A stretch of DNA of 64,000 nt, taken from contig NZ_JACHIN010000006.1 of NCBI RefSeq assembly GCF_014203235.1, forward strand, positions 310,001 through 374,000. The letters are read 5' to 3'. The notes under the pieces are model-generated. The model was not told the DNA's origin. It ran no database searches and was given only the letters and a program-made list of their open reading frames with translations. Origin of the DNA: Nonomuraea endophytica (GTDB taxonomy: Bacteria > Actinomycetota > Actinomycetes > Streptosporangiales > Streptosporangiaceae). Shown here piece after piece: positions 51,743 to 59,908 of this stretch (position 1 is its first letter; each line of letters begins with the position of its first letter). The translations under genes and the position numbers were made by a program.

Positions 51743-52351
51743 GTGCGCCACAACCCTGACTACCTGCTCGACGACCACACCCGCATCCGCGCGCTGATCC
51801 GCGAGAACCCGTGGGCGACGCTGGTCAGCGACGGTCTGACCGCCTCTCACCTGCCCGTCCTGCTGGAGGACGGCCCCGGGCTGTCGGTGGTGAGCCATCT
51901 CGGCCGCCCCGACGACGAGCTGCACCAGCTCGGCGAACGCGAGGCGCTGCTGATCGTCGCGGGCCCCAACGGCTACATCTCTCCCGGCTGGTACGGCGCC
52001 GGCCCGGCCGTGCCCACCTGGAACTACCTGGCCGTCCACCTCTACGGCCGGCCCGAGGTGCTGAGCCCGGAGGAGACCTACCAGGTCCTGGTGGACACCG
52101 TCGACCGGTTCGAGCACGTGCTGCCGGCGCCGTACCAGATGGACGAGTCCTACGCGCGCAGGATCGCGCCCGGCGTCGCGGGATTCCGGCTGCGGGCCGA
52201 ACGCGTCGAGGGCAAGGCGAAGCTCAGCCAGGACAAGTCACCGCAGATCGCACACAACATCATCCGCGCGCTAGACACGGACCCCACATACGCCAATCCC
52301 GCGCTCGCTCGCGAGATGCGCGAGGTCTGGACCCCGGAGGAGAACCGATGA
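51743..52351 (+). CDS. PaiB-like FMN-binding protein
   Basis: This 202-aa protein has the flavin-reductase-like split barrel of the PaiB (FMN_bind_2) family, long annotated as negative transcriptional regulators. Landmarks are ENPWATLVSDGLTASHLPVL, VVSHLGRPDDELHQL, the signature GPNGYISPGWYGAGPAVPTW followed by NYLAVHLYG, and the C-terminal KAKLSQDKSPQ. It probably binds FMN. It starts at GTG 51743 and shares 4 bases with the next gene, so it is made together with the amidohydrolase. Confidence 0.92.
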   Translation: MRHNPDYLLDDHTRIRALIRENPWATLVSDGLTASHLPVLLEDGPGLSVVSHLGRPDDELHQLGEREALLIVAGPNGYISPGWYGAGPAVPTWNYLAVHLYGRPEVLSPEETYQVLVDTVDRFEHVLPAPYQMDESYARRIAPGVAGFRLRAERVEGKAKLSQDKSPQIAHNIIRALDTDPTYANPALAREMREVWTPEENR

Positions 52352-53844
52352 CCACGACGACCACCCTGCTGCGCGGCGCGCGGACCGGCCCCTCCGGTCC
52401 CCTTCACGACGTGCTCGTCTCCGGCGGACGCGTCGCGAACATCGCCGAGAGCATCCCCGCCGAGCCCGGGTGGGAGGTGGTGGAGCTGGCCGGCCGTACC
52501 GTGCTGCCGGGACTGTGGGACCACCACGTGCACTTCGACCAGTGGATCATGGCCAGGCAGCGGCTGGACCTGTCCGGCGCCGCCTCGGCCGCCGAGGCGG
52601 TGGCCCTCGTGGCCGAACGCCTGCGCACCCGGCCGCCGGAGCCCGGCCTGCCCCTGGTGGGCTACGGCTTCCGCGACGCCCTGTGGCCGGACGCGCCGCA
52701 CCGCGACCTCCTGGACGCCGCCGCGCCGGAGTCGGCGCACGTGCCCGTGGTCCTGATGAGCGGCGACCTGCACTGCTGCTGGATCAACTCGGCGGCCGCC
52801 GGACGTTACGGCTGGCAGGAGCATCCGACCGGGATCCTGCGCGAGTCGGAGTGGCAGGCGATCCAGCAGGACATCACCGACGTCCCCGCTCCCCTGCTGG
52901 ACGGCTGGGCCGAGGTGGCCACCGCCGAGGCGGCGGCCCGCGGCGTCGTCGGCGTGGTCGAGCTGGAGGCCCCTTGGCGGCTGGACGCCTGGACGCGGCG
53001 GGTACGGGCGGGCAACCGGGCGCTGCGGGTGGTGTGCGGGGTCTGGCCCGCGTTGCTGGAGGAGGCGGTGGCGCGCGGGCTGCGTACCGGGGAGGTGATC
53101 GACGGGACCGAGGGCCTGGTCGAGATGGGCCCGTTCAAGGTGATCACCGACGGCTCGCTCAACACCCGCACCGCCTACTGCCACGACCCCTACCCCGGCC
53201 TTGAGGACGGCGCGCACCCGCACGGCATGCTGCTCGTGCCGCCGGACCAGCTGGCGCCGATGATGGAGAAGGCGTGGGCTGCCGGGCTGCGGCCGGCGGT
53301 GCACGCGATCGGCGACTGGGCCAACAACCTGGCGCTGGACGCCTTCGAGCGGGTGGGCGCGCAGGGGGCGATCGAGCACGCGCAGCTCCTGGACGACGCC
53401 GACCTCGGCCGGTTCGCGCGGCTGGGCGTGGTGGCCAGTGTCCAGCCCGAGCACGCGATGGACGACCGTGACGTTGCCGACCGGATCTGGGCCGGGCGCA
53501 CCGGGCGGGCGTTCGCCTTTGGCGCGCTGCTGATGGCCGGGGCGCGGCTCGCGCTGGGCTCGGACGCGCCGGTCTCGCCGCTGGACCCGTGGATCACGAT
53601 GGCCGCCGCGGTGGACCGCGGCCGGGACGGCAGGGAGCCCTGGCACCCCGAGCAGGCGATCCCGATCGAGGCGGCCATCGCGGCCTCGACCAGGACGGGC
53701 AGGGCTGAGCTGACTACCGGAGACGAGGCCGACCTCGTGGTGACGGGCGCCGACCCGTTCACCGCGTCGGGCGCGGACCTGCGCGCCATGCCCGTGGCCG
53801 CGACCATGCTCGGCGGCCGATGGACGTGGCGCGAGTCCATCTGA
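52348..53844 (+). CDS. Cytoplasmic YtcJ-like amidohydrolase
   Basis: This 498-aa metal-dependent hydrolase (amidohydrolase_3 type) has no signal peptide, unlike its relative at 11736. Key motifs are VVELAGRTVLPGLWDHHVHF with the HxH HVH near 70, then DGSLNTRTAYC, PAVHAIGDWANNLAL, AIEHAQLL and LALGSDAPVSPLDP with the catalytic Asp. The end has GDEADLVVTGADPF. It is coupled to the PaiB-like gene by a 4-base overlap (ATGA). Its stop codon lies in the first unit of a 21-22-bp tandem repeat. The substrate is unknown; N-acyl or cyclic amides are the family trend. Confidence 0.9.
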   Translation: MTTTTTLLRGARTGPSGPLHDVLVSGGRVANIAESIPAEPGWEVVELAGRTVLPGLWDHHVHFDQWIMARQRLDLSGAASAAEAVALVAERLRTRPPEPGLPLVGYGFRDALWPDAPHRDLLDAAAPESAHVPVVLMSGDLHCCWINSAAAGRYGWQEHPTGILRESEWQAIQQDITDVPAPLLDGWAEVATAEAAARGVVGVVELEAPWRLDAWTRRVRAGNRALRVVCGVWPALLEEAVARGLRTGEVIDGTEGLVEMGPFKVITDGSLNTRTAYCHDPYPGLEDGAHPHGMLLVPPDQLAPMMEKAWAAGLRPAVHAIGDWANNLALDAFERVGAQGAIEHAQLLDDADLGRFARLGVVASVQPEHAMDDRDVADRIWAGRTGRAFAFGALLMAGARLALGSDAPVSPLDPWITMAAAVDRGRDGREPWHPEQAIPIEAAIAASTRTGRAELTTGDEADLVVTGADPFTASGADLRAMPVAATMLGGRWTWRESI

Positions 53845-53924
53845 CCCACACCAAAGGGCCATCTGACCACACCAAAGAGCCATCTGACCATGCCAGAAGC
53901 TCCATCTGACCGCGCCGACGCGAC
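53837..53924. repeat. Degenerate 21-22-bp tandem repeat, about four copies
   Basis: Units beginning CCATCTGACC start at 53837, 53859, 53880 and 53902. The first three continue with variants of ACACCAAAGAG and the fourth has drifted. The first unit contains the TGA stop of the amidohydrolase. It lies upstream of the strong stem-loop at 53946. Confidence 0.85.
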
Positions 53925-53945
53925 TGCCTCCGACCGCGTAGAGGC

Positions 53946-53985
53946 GACGGCCCGTGACGGCATAGGCCTGCCGTCACGGGCCGTC
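53946..53985. terminator. Perfect 16-bp stem-loop, bidirectional terminator
   Basis: GACGGCCCGTGACGGC and its exact complement are separated by an 8-base loop (ATAGGCCT). It sits about 100 bases past the amidohydrolase stop, and its right arm touches the last base of the convergent PucR stop codon (53985-53987). The length and perfection of the stem make it the clearest terminator in the window. There is no T-run. Confidence 0.85.
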
Positions 53986-55466
53986 TACGCGTTGAGCAGC
54001 CTGACCCGGCAGGCCAGCTGGAGGGCGAAGCGGGTGTCCGGGTCGGCCAGGTCTGCCCCGAGCGCCTCGGTGATCCATCGGATCCGGTAGGCGACCGCGT
54101 TCGGATGCAGGTGCAGCGTCTCTGCGGTGCGCGTGGGTGAGCTCTGCGCGTCCAGATAGGCCGACAGCGTGGTGACGCCGACCTTGGCCCGCGCCGCCCC
54201 CATGGCGTCCAGCGGCCCCAGCATCTCGGCCAGCAGATCCCGGCTCAGCGGCGAGGACGACAGCCCGGCCAGGATCCTGCGCAGGCCGGTGGCGTCGGTC
54301 TCGGCCAGCGTTCCGTGGCGGCCCGCCGCGCGCGCCGAGTCCGCCGCCACGCGCGCCTCCGCGGCCGACTGCCGCAGCCCGTCGGGTCCCGCCTGCGGTG
54401 TGCCGATCCCGCCGGTGATGACGACGTCGCCCCGCCCGGTCAGCGCCTCGATCAGCCGCTGCACCTCGGCCCGCGCCCGGCGGTGCAGGTCGGTCCCGGC
54501 GGGCCCGGTGCAGACGACCACCAGGTCGCCGCCGAGCGTGGCCACGTGCCAGGCGCCCGGCTTGGAGTGAAGCACCTGCAGCGCCGACAGCTCTGCCTCG
54601 TCGAGCAACTGGCGGGCCCGGTCCAGCGACGCCTCGCCGCGGGCGGTGGCGTCCTCGACCTTGAGCCAGGCGGCCACGTGCGTCTGCTCCACCGGAAGGT
54701 CGAGCTGGAACGCCTGCTCCACCAGCTGCGGCAGCTGGGCCCGGTCGCACAGCACGATCTGCACGATCAGCCCGGCGCGGGTGAGCGCGGGCGCGAAGCG
54801 GCGGTTGAGTTCACGCTGCCGCAGCCGGGAGACGAGCGCGGCGATCGCCGGCAGGGCGACCCTGGTCGCGTCGTCGTCCAGATCGGCCACCACCCGGGCG
54901 ACCGCCTGCCTTCCCACCACGACCGCGCCGGGGTCGGACTCGGCGACCGGCATGGTCTCGTCCACCCGCACCCGGCAGCCCAGCGCCTCGGCCGCGTGGT
55001 CGAGCAGCGTCCGCACTGCCTCGTTGCCGCCTTCCTCCGCCGCCTGCTGCGCGAGCCGGATCGCGCTCTCCGCGCGCGCGAGCGCGTCCGACGCGCCGCC
55101 CCTGACGAACCGGTCGATCTCCAGCAGGAGCCCGGCCCCGTCACGGGCCTTGTCCGGGGCGAGCACGGGCAGCCGCGCCCGGTCGGCCAGCCGGGTGGCG
55201 GTGATCGGCAGCCGCATCGGCGCCGCGAACACCAGCCCGGCCAGCCCCCGCGAGGTCGCCTGCCGGATCGCCACGTCGATCTCGTACCCGGAGATGGACT
55301 CCGCGCCCAGCACCACGATCAGGCTGTCGGCCGGTACGCGTTCGATGGCGGACAGCGTGTCCGCTCCCGCGACGTGCCGGATGGGCTCCTCCGCCGCGGG
55401 CCCGGCGATCAGCGCGAGCCCGAACCTTGACTGGCGGCGCAACATCTCGGCGATCGTCTGTGGCAT
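53985..55466 (-). CDS. PucR-family transcriptional regulator
   Basis: This 493-aa regulator has an N-terminal PucR ligand domain at about 1-125 (MPQTIAEMLRRQSRFGLALI, ERVPADSLIVVLGAESISGY). A GGDEF-like central region lacks catalytic motifs. The C-terminal HTH_30 domain is at about 430-485 (TLSAYLDAQSSPTRTAETLH, LHPNAVAYRIRWI). PucR regulators control purine, amino-acid and related nitrogen catabolism. It diverges from the DUF917/hydantoinase/importer operon and is its likely regulator. I chose ATG 55466; a GTG lies two codons upstream at 55472. A TAATCT hexamer ends 6 bases before the ATG, suggesting a leaderless transcript. Confidence 0.92.
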   Translation of the reverse strand: MPQTIAEMLRRQSRFGLALIAGPAAEEPIRHVAGADTLSAIERVPADSLIVVLGAESISGYEIDVAIRQATSRGLAGLVFAAPMRLPITATRLADRARLPVLAPDKARDGAGLLLEIDRFVRGGASDALARAESAIRLAQQAAEEGGNEAVRTLLDHAAEALGCRVRVDETMPVAESDPGAVVVGRQAVARVVADLDDDATRVALPAIAALVSRLRQRELNRRFAPALTRAGLIVQIVLCDRAQLPQLVEQAFQLDLPVEQTHVAAWLKVEDATARGEASLDRARQLLDEAELSALQVLHSKPGAWHVATLGGDLVVVCTGPAGTDLHRRARAEVQRLIEALTGRGDVVITGGIGTPQAGPDGLRQSAAEARVAADSARAAGRHGTLAETDATGLRRILAGLSSSPLSRDLLAEMLGPLDAMGAARAKVGVTTLSAYLDAQSSPTRTAETLHLHPNAVAYRIRWITEALGADLADPDTRFALQLACRVRLLNA

Positions 55467-55472
55467 GGCCAC

Positions 55473-55533
55473 AGATTAGGGCTGAACCTTGTGTTTGCGC
55501 CATATGGGCTGGGAAGGGGCCGGTGGCCATACT
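55473..55533. promoter_or_regulatory. Divergent, apparently leaderless promoter pair
   Basis: On the minus strand TAATCT (55473-55478) and on the plus strand CATACT (55528-55533) each end 6 bases before an ATG (PucR and DUF917 genes). Neither gene has a Shine-Dalgarno sequence. No good -35 hexamers are visible, so both promoters may need an activator such as PucR. Confidence 0.45.
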
Positions 55534-55539
55534 CGTCCC

Positions 55540-56610
55540 ATGCAGCTGACCGAGAGTGACCTTCCAGCGCTGGCGCGTGGCTGCGCCGTCTTGGGGACCG
55601 GTGGCGGCGGCTCGGTGGAGACCGCCATCCCCAGCGCCCTGCAGGCGCTGCGCGAGCACGGCCCCGTCCCGCTGGTACGGCTGGCCGACCTCGACGACGA
55701 CGCGCTCATCGTCCCGATGTCCAGCATCGGCGCCCCGACCGTCGGGCACGAGATGCTCGCCAGCGCCGAGCAGCCGAAGCGGCTGCGCGAGGAGGTCGAG
55801 CGCATCGCCGGCCGCCCGATCTCCGCGATCATGGCCGGTGAGATCGGCGGCAGCAACGGCGTCGAGCCGCTCGCCTGGGCGGCGCAGCTCGGCCTGCCGA
55901 TGCTCGACGCCGACGGCATGGGCCGCGCCTTCCCCGAACTTCAGATGGTCTCGATGCACGTGGCCGGTCTGACCTCCGACCTGGTGATCCTGGCCGACGT
56001 CGTCGGCAACGTGGCCGCGCTGCGCCCGATCGACGCGATCTGGTCCGAACGGCAGGCCCGCGCGCTCTGCGTGGCCAGCGGCGCCAGCACGATGATGGCC
56101 AACTACCTGATGTCCGGGGCCCAGGCCAGGGGCGCGGTCATCGAGGGCAGCGTCTCGGCCGCGCTCGACATCGGGCGCGCCACCATCGGCCACGCCGACC
56201 CGGTCGCCGCCCTCACCGAACGGCTGGCCGCCCGCCGCCTGCTCGACGGCAAGATCGTCGAGGTCGAGCGGAACACCGGCGGCGGCTTCGTCCGCGGCGC
56301 GGTCGTCGTCGACGGCACCGGCTCGTACGCGGGCCGCATGGTGCGCATCGAGATCCAGAACGAGAACCTCGTCGTCTTCGAGTCCGGCGAGGTGGTGGCC
56401 AGCGTCCCCGACCTGATCACCGTGGTCGACACCCAGACCGCCGAGGCGGTCTCGACCGAGACGCTGCGCTACGGCCAGCGGGTCAGCGTTCTGGCGTGGG
56501 CCTGCGACCCGCTCTGGCGTACCCCGGAGGGCATGGCCGTCGTGGGTCCGCGCGCCTTCGGCTACCACATCGACTACCGACCTGTTGAGGAGCACGTGCA
56601 TGTCGGCTGA
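55540..56610 (+). CDS. DUF917-family protein
   Basis: This 356-aa cytoplasmic protein of the DUF917 family begins LTESDLPALARGCAVLGTGG with GGS, the glycine-rich opening of the family. It has EIGGSNGVEPLAWAAQLGLP with MLDADGMGRAFPELQM, and ends with RTPEGMAVVGPRAFGYHIDY. DUF917 genes usually travel with hydantoinase/oxoprolinase (HyuA/OplA-like) genes, as here, where the next gene overlaps by 11 bases. The reaction is unknown. The conserved Gly-rich loop and acidic motif suggest it works with HyuA on a cyclic amide. Confidence 0.9.
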   Translation: MQLTESDLPALARGCAVLGTGGGGSVETAIPSALQALREHGPVPLVRLADLDDDALIVPMSSIGAPTVGHEMLASAEQPKRLREEVERIAGRPISAIMAGEIGGSNGVEPLAWAAQLGLPMLDADGMGRAFPELQMVSMHVAGLTSDLVILADVVGNVAALRPIDAIWSERQARALCVASGASTMMANYLMSGAQARGAVIEGSVSAALDIGRATIGHADPVAALTERLAARRLLDGKIVEVERNTGGGFVRGAVVVDGTGSYAGRMVRIEIQNENLVVFESGEVVASVPDLITVVDTQTAEAVSTETLRYGQRVSVLAWACDPLWRTPEGMAVVGPRAFGYHIDYRPVEEHVHVG

Positions 56611-58171
56611 TCCCAAGCGCGATCTGAAGATCGGCATCGACGTCGGCGGCACGAACACCGACGCCGTCGTGCTCGACCGGTCGGACGCCATCGTGGCCAG
56701 GACCAAGCAGCCGACCACGCGGGACGTCACCGACGGCATCCGCAGCGCGCTGGCGGTGGTGCTCGGCGAGCTGGGCGAGCGCGAGCGGCAGGTGGGCCGG
56801 ATCATGCTCGGCACCACCCACGCCACCAACGCCGTCCTGCAGCGCCGGGGACTGAGCCGGGTGGCGGTGATCCGCCTCGGGGCGCCCGCGGCCACCGCGG
56901 TGGCGCCGCTGACGACCTGGCCGGCCGACCTGCGCGAGGCGGTGGAGGCGGGGTCGGTGATGCTGGGCGGCGGCCACTTCGTGGACGGCTGGCCGATCGC
57001 CCCGCTCGACCGCGACGGCATCCGCCGCTTCCTGGGCTCGGTCGCGGGCCGGACGGAGGCGGTGGCGGTCACCGGCATCTTCAGCCCGGCCTCCGGTGAG
57101 CAGGAGCAGCACGTCGCCGAGATCGTCCGCGAGGAGCTCGGCGCCGACGTGGCGCTGTCGCTCAGCCACGAGATCGGCTCGCTCGGCCTGCTGGAGCGGG
57201 AGAACGCGACCGTGCTGAACGCCGCGCTCTACCGTGCGGCGGGCGAGGTGACCCGGGCCCTGGACGCCGTGCTGGCCGAGCGCGGCCTGGACGCGGCGGC
57301 CTTCTTCGCCCAGAACGACGGCACGCTGATGGCCCTGGAGTACGCCTCCCGCTACCCGGTGCTGACCATCGGCTCGGGCCCGGCCAACTCGATCAGGGGC
57401 GCGGCGTTCCTGTCCGGGGTGGACGAGGCCATCGTGGTCGACGTCGGCGGCACCTCCACCGACCTCGGCGTGCTGGTGCGCGGCTTCCCCCGCGAGTCGT
57501 CGTTCGCCACCGACATCGGCGGCGTGCGCACCAACTTCCGCATGCCGGACATCCTCAGCGTGGCCGTCGGCGGCGGCACCATCGTCGGCGGCACCCCCGA
57601 GGAGCCGGTCGTCGGGCCGGTCTCGGTCGGCTTCCGCATCACCTCCGAGGGCCTGTCCTTCGGCGGAAGCACACCGACGCTGAGCGACGCCGGCGCCCTG
57701 GCGGGCCGGGTCGCGCTGGGCGGCGGGCTCCGGCCTCCGGCGCGTACCCGGGCCCTGCTGGACTCCGCGCTGCGGGGGGCCGACGCGGTCATCAGCGACG
57801 CGGTGGACCAGATGTCGCTGGGCCGGCGCGACCGGCCGGTCGTCGCGGTCGGCGGCGGCGCGTTCCTGGTGCCGGACGTCGTCACCGGCGCCGCGAAGGT
57901 GCTGCGTCCCGACAACGCCGACGTGGCCAACGCCGTGGGCGCGGCCATCGCCCTGGTCAGCGGCCGGTGGGAAACGCTGGCTCCGGCCGGCGAAGGCCGT
58001 AGGCAGGCCATCGAGGAGGCGAGTGAGAAGGCGGTCCACCGGGCCGTCCAGGCGGGCGCCGACCCCGCCACGGTGCAGGTGGTCGAGATCACCGAGACAC
58101 CCCTGTCATACCTGCACGAGCCGGCGGTCCGCGTCAACGTCAAGGCCGCGGGCCGGCTGGGCTGGTTGTGA
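56600..58171 (+). CDS. Hydantoinase/oxoprolinase family protein (HyuA-like)
   Basis: This 523-aa ATP-dependent enzyme of the HyuA/OplA group has an ASKHA-type fold. The N-terminal phosphate loop is KIGIDVGGTNTDAVVLD. GRIMLGTTHATNAVLQRRGL and the second nucleotide loop EAIVVDVGGTSTDLGVLVRG follow, and then FATDIGGVRTNFRMPDILSV and AVGGGTIVGGT. Members open five-membered lactam or imide rings using ATP. It is about the length of the short, stand-alone HyuA type. GAGGAG precedes ATG 56600. The neighbours (DUF917, importer, PucR) support catabolism of an imported cyclic amide. Confidence 0.9.
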   Translation: MSADPKRDLKIGIDVGGTNTDAVVLDRSDAIVARTKQPTTRDVTDGIRSALAVVLGELGERERQVGRIMLGTTHATNAVLQRRGLSRVAVIRLGAPAATAVAPLTTWPADLREAVEAGSVMLGGGHFVDGWPIAPLDRDGIRRFLGSVAGRTEAVAVTGIFSPASGEQEQHVAEIVREELGADVALSLSHEIGSLGLLERENATVLNAALYRAAGEVTRALDAVLAERGLDAAAFFAQNDGTLMALEYASRYPVLTIGSGPANSIRGAAFLSGVDEAIVVDVGGTSTDLGVLVRGFPRESSFATDIGGVRTNFRMPDILSVAVGGGTIVGGTPEEPVVGPVSVGFRITSEGLSFGGSTPTLSDAGALAGRVALGGGLRPPARTRALLDSALRGADAVISDAVDQMSLGRRDRPVVAVGGGAFLVPDVVTGAAKVLRPDNADVANAVGAAIALVSGRWETLAPAGEGRRQAIEEASEKAVHRAVQAGADPATVQVVEITETPLSYLHEPAVRVNVKAAGRLGWL

Positions 58172-58241
58172 ATCGGACTTTGGGGATCGGACTTCAGGGA
58201 TCGGACCTTAGGGATCGGACCTTAGGGATCGGACTTTAGGG
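58172..58241. repeat. 14-bp tandem repeat, five copies
   Basis: Units of the form ATCGGACYTTAGGG start at 58172, 58186, 58200, 58214 and 58228, with a partial sixth (ATCAGG) that runs into the ribosome site of the next gene. It fills nearly the whole gap between the hydantoinase stop (58169-58171) and the binding-protein ATG (58259). It may tune expression of the importer relative to the enzymes. Confidence 0.92.
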
Positions 58242-58258
58242 ATCAGGAAAGGAATGCC

Positions 58259-59908
58259 ATGTCCAAATCTCGTCGCCGGCGTGCGGCTCAGGTGTGGTGT
58301 GCCGTAACCGTGCTGGCCGCGGTGGCCACCGGATGCGGCGCGGACGCCAAGCCCGCCACGTCATCCCCCGCCGCCAGCGGCATCCTGAGCGTCGGCGTCA
58401 CCGCCTCACTGGGCCGGATGACCTCGCTCAATCCCCTGGCCGACAACCTCTACGGCTCGTGGATCGCCCGGCAGCTGATCTATCCCGCACTCGTCCAGCT
58501 CAACGGCACCAAGCTGGAGCCGTCCTGGGCGAGCAAGTGGGACGTCTCCGAGGGCGGCCGCGTCTACACCTTCCACCTGCGGCCCGGCGCCTGGTCCGAC
58601 GGCAAGCCCCTCACCGCGCACGACGCCGCCTGGACGGCGAACTTCGAGCTGAAGCACGCCAGTGACGCGGCCGGACTGGTCTCCTTCGCCCTCGAAGGGG
58701 TGAAGAGCGTCAAGGCCGCCGACGACAAGACCCTGGTCGTCACCTATGCCGAGGCGATGCCCGAGAGCGTGCTCACCCTGCTGGCCAACTTCCACGTGCT
58801 GCCCAAGCACGTCTACGAGCCGCACGCGGGCGGCGACGGCTCGAAGATCCTGGCCTTCCGCCCCGAGGACAAGCTCCCCGCGGTCTCGGGCGGGCCGTTC
58901 ACGGTGACCGAGTTCGCCGGTGACGGCACCACGATCTTCGAGCCCAACAAGGGCTATTTCGGCACCCCGCCGAAGGTCGGCGCCGTGGGCCTGCAGGTCT
59001 TCCAGAACGACGAGGGCCTGGCCCAGGCCCTGCGCGCCGGCACCGTCGCCTGGGGCTACGGCGGCGGCTCGGCCGTGGCCGCCTCGGTCAAGGGCGCCGC
59101 CGGCCTGAAGGTGGCCGCCTCCCCCTCCCAGGAGGTCGCCATGCTCAACGTCAACACCAACCCGAAGAAGCGGGACAACCCCGAGCTGAAGCAGGTCCAG
59201 GTCCGCGAGGCGATGTCGCTGGCGCTCGACCGCGCCGAACTCGTCGAGGTCGTGCTCAACGGGTACGGCAGGCCCGGCCGCAGCGTCCTGGCCCCCTTCC
59301 AGGACGAGTGGATCCCCAAGGACCTGCGGGCCGACCCGCACGACCCGGCCAAGGCCAACGGCATCCTCGACGGCCTCGGCTACAAGCGCGGCGCCGACGG
59401 CATCCGGGTGACCCCGGCCGGCGACCGCATGTCGTACTCCGTCGTGGTCTGGAAGGAGATCAGCCGCGTGGCCGAGATCCTGCAGAAGAACCTGGCGGAG
59501 GTCGGCATCGAGCTGAAGCCGGACATCGCCGCCGACTACACCGCGGCGGTCACCAAGCCCGACGGCAAGTACCTGGACTTCGACCTGGCCTACTCCTACT
59601 GGACGCTCTCCCCCGACCCGGGCGGCACGCTGAGGGTCTACAGCTGCGACAGCTGGGGCAGCGTCAACTTCGCCGGGTTCTGCGACAAGGACTACGACAC
59701 GCTGCTCGACAAGCAGCGCGGCATGCTCGACCCGGCCGAGCGGACCACGGCCGTCGGCACGCTGCAGAAGACGCTCCTGCGCGACACGCGGGCCGTCCTT
59801 CCGCTCTACCACGCCGAGACCGTGCACGTCGTACGCCAGGACTGGGCCGGCATCGAGACCCAGCGCTTCGGACCGGGTCTGTGGACCCAGATCCACCGCG
59901 TGTCATGA
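58259..59908 (+). CDS. Peptide/opine-type ABC substrate-binding lipoprotein (SBP_bac_5)
   Basis: This 549-aa solute-binding lipoprotein has the lipobox AVATGC (Cys near 26). The family 5 pattern includes LNPLADNLYGSWIARQLIYP, YTFHLRPGAWSDGKPLTAHD, FTVTEFAGDGTTIFEPNKGY, VREAMSLALDRAELVEVVLN and the C-terminal RAVLPLYHAETVHVV. It captures a peptide-like or heterocyclic solute for the two permeases encoded next, to the first of which it is coupled by a 4-base overlap. AGGAAAGG lies upstream of the ATG, partly within the end of the 14-bp repeat array. Confidence 0.93.
   Translation: MSKSRRRRAAQVWCAVTVLAAVATGCGADAKPATSSPAASGILSVGVTASLGRMTSLNPLADNLYGSWIARQLIYPALVQLNGTKLEPSWASKWDVSEGGRVYTFHLRPGAWSDGKPLTAHDAAWTANFELKHASDAAGLVSFALEGVKSVKAADDKTLVVTYAEAMPESVLTLLANFHVLPKHVYEPHAGGDGSKILAFRPEDKLPAVSGGPFTVTEFAGDGTTIFEPNKGYFGTPPKVGAVGLQVFQNDEGLAQALRAGTVAWGYGGGSAVAASVKGAAGLKVAASPSQEVAMLNVNTNPKKRDNPELKQVQVREAMSLALDRAELVEVVLNGYGRPGRSVLAPFQDEWIPKDLRADPHDPAKANGILDGLGYKRGADGIRVTPAGDRMSYSVVVWKEISRVAEILQKNLAEVGIELKPDIAADYTAAVTKPDGKYLDFDLAYSYWTLSPDPGGTLRVYSCDSWGSVNFAGFCDKDYDTLLDKQRGMLDPAERTTAVGTLQKTLLRDTRAVLPLYHAETVHVVRQDWAGIETQRFGPGLWTQIHRVS

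Noticed and set aside
45900..58241. Possible CRISPR array in the repeat regions
   Set aside because: The repeats are head-to-tail without spacers and are too short, and no cas gene is present.
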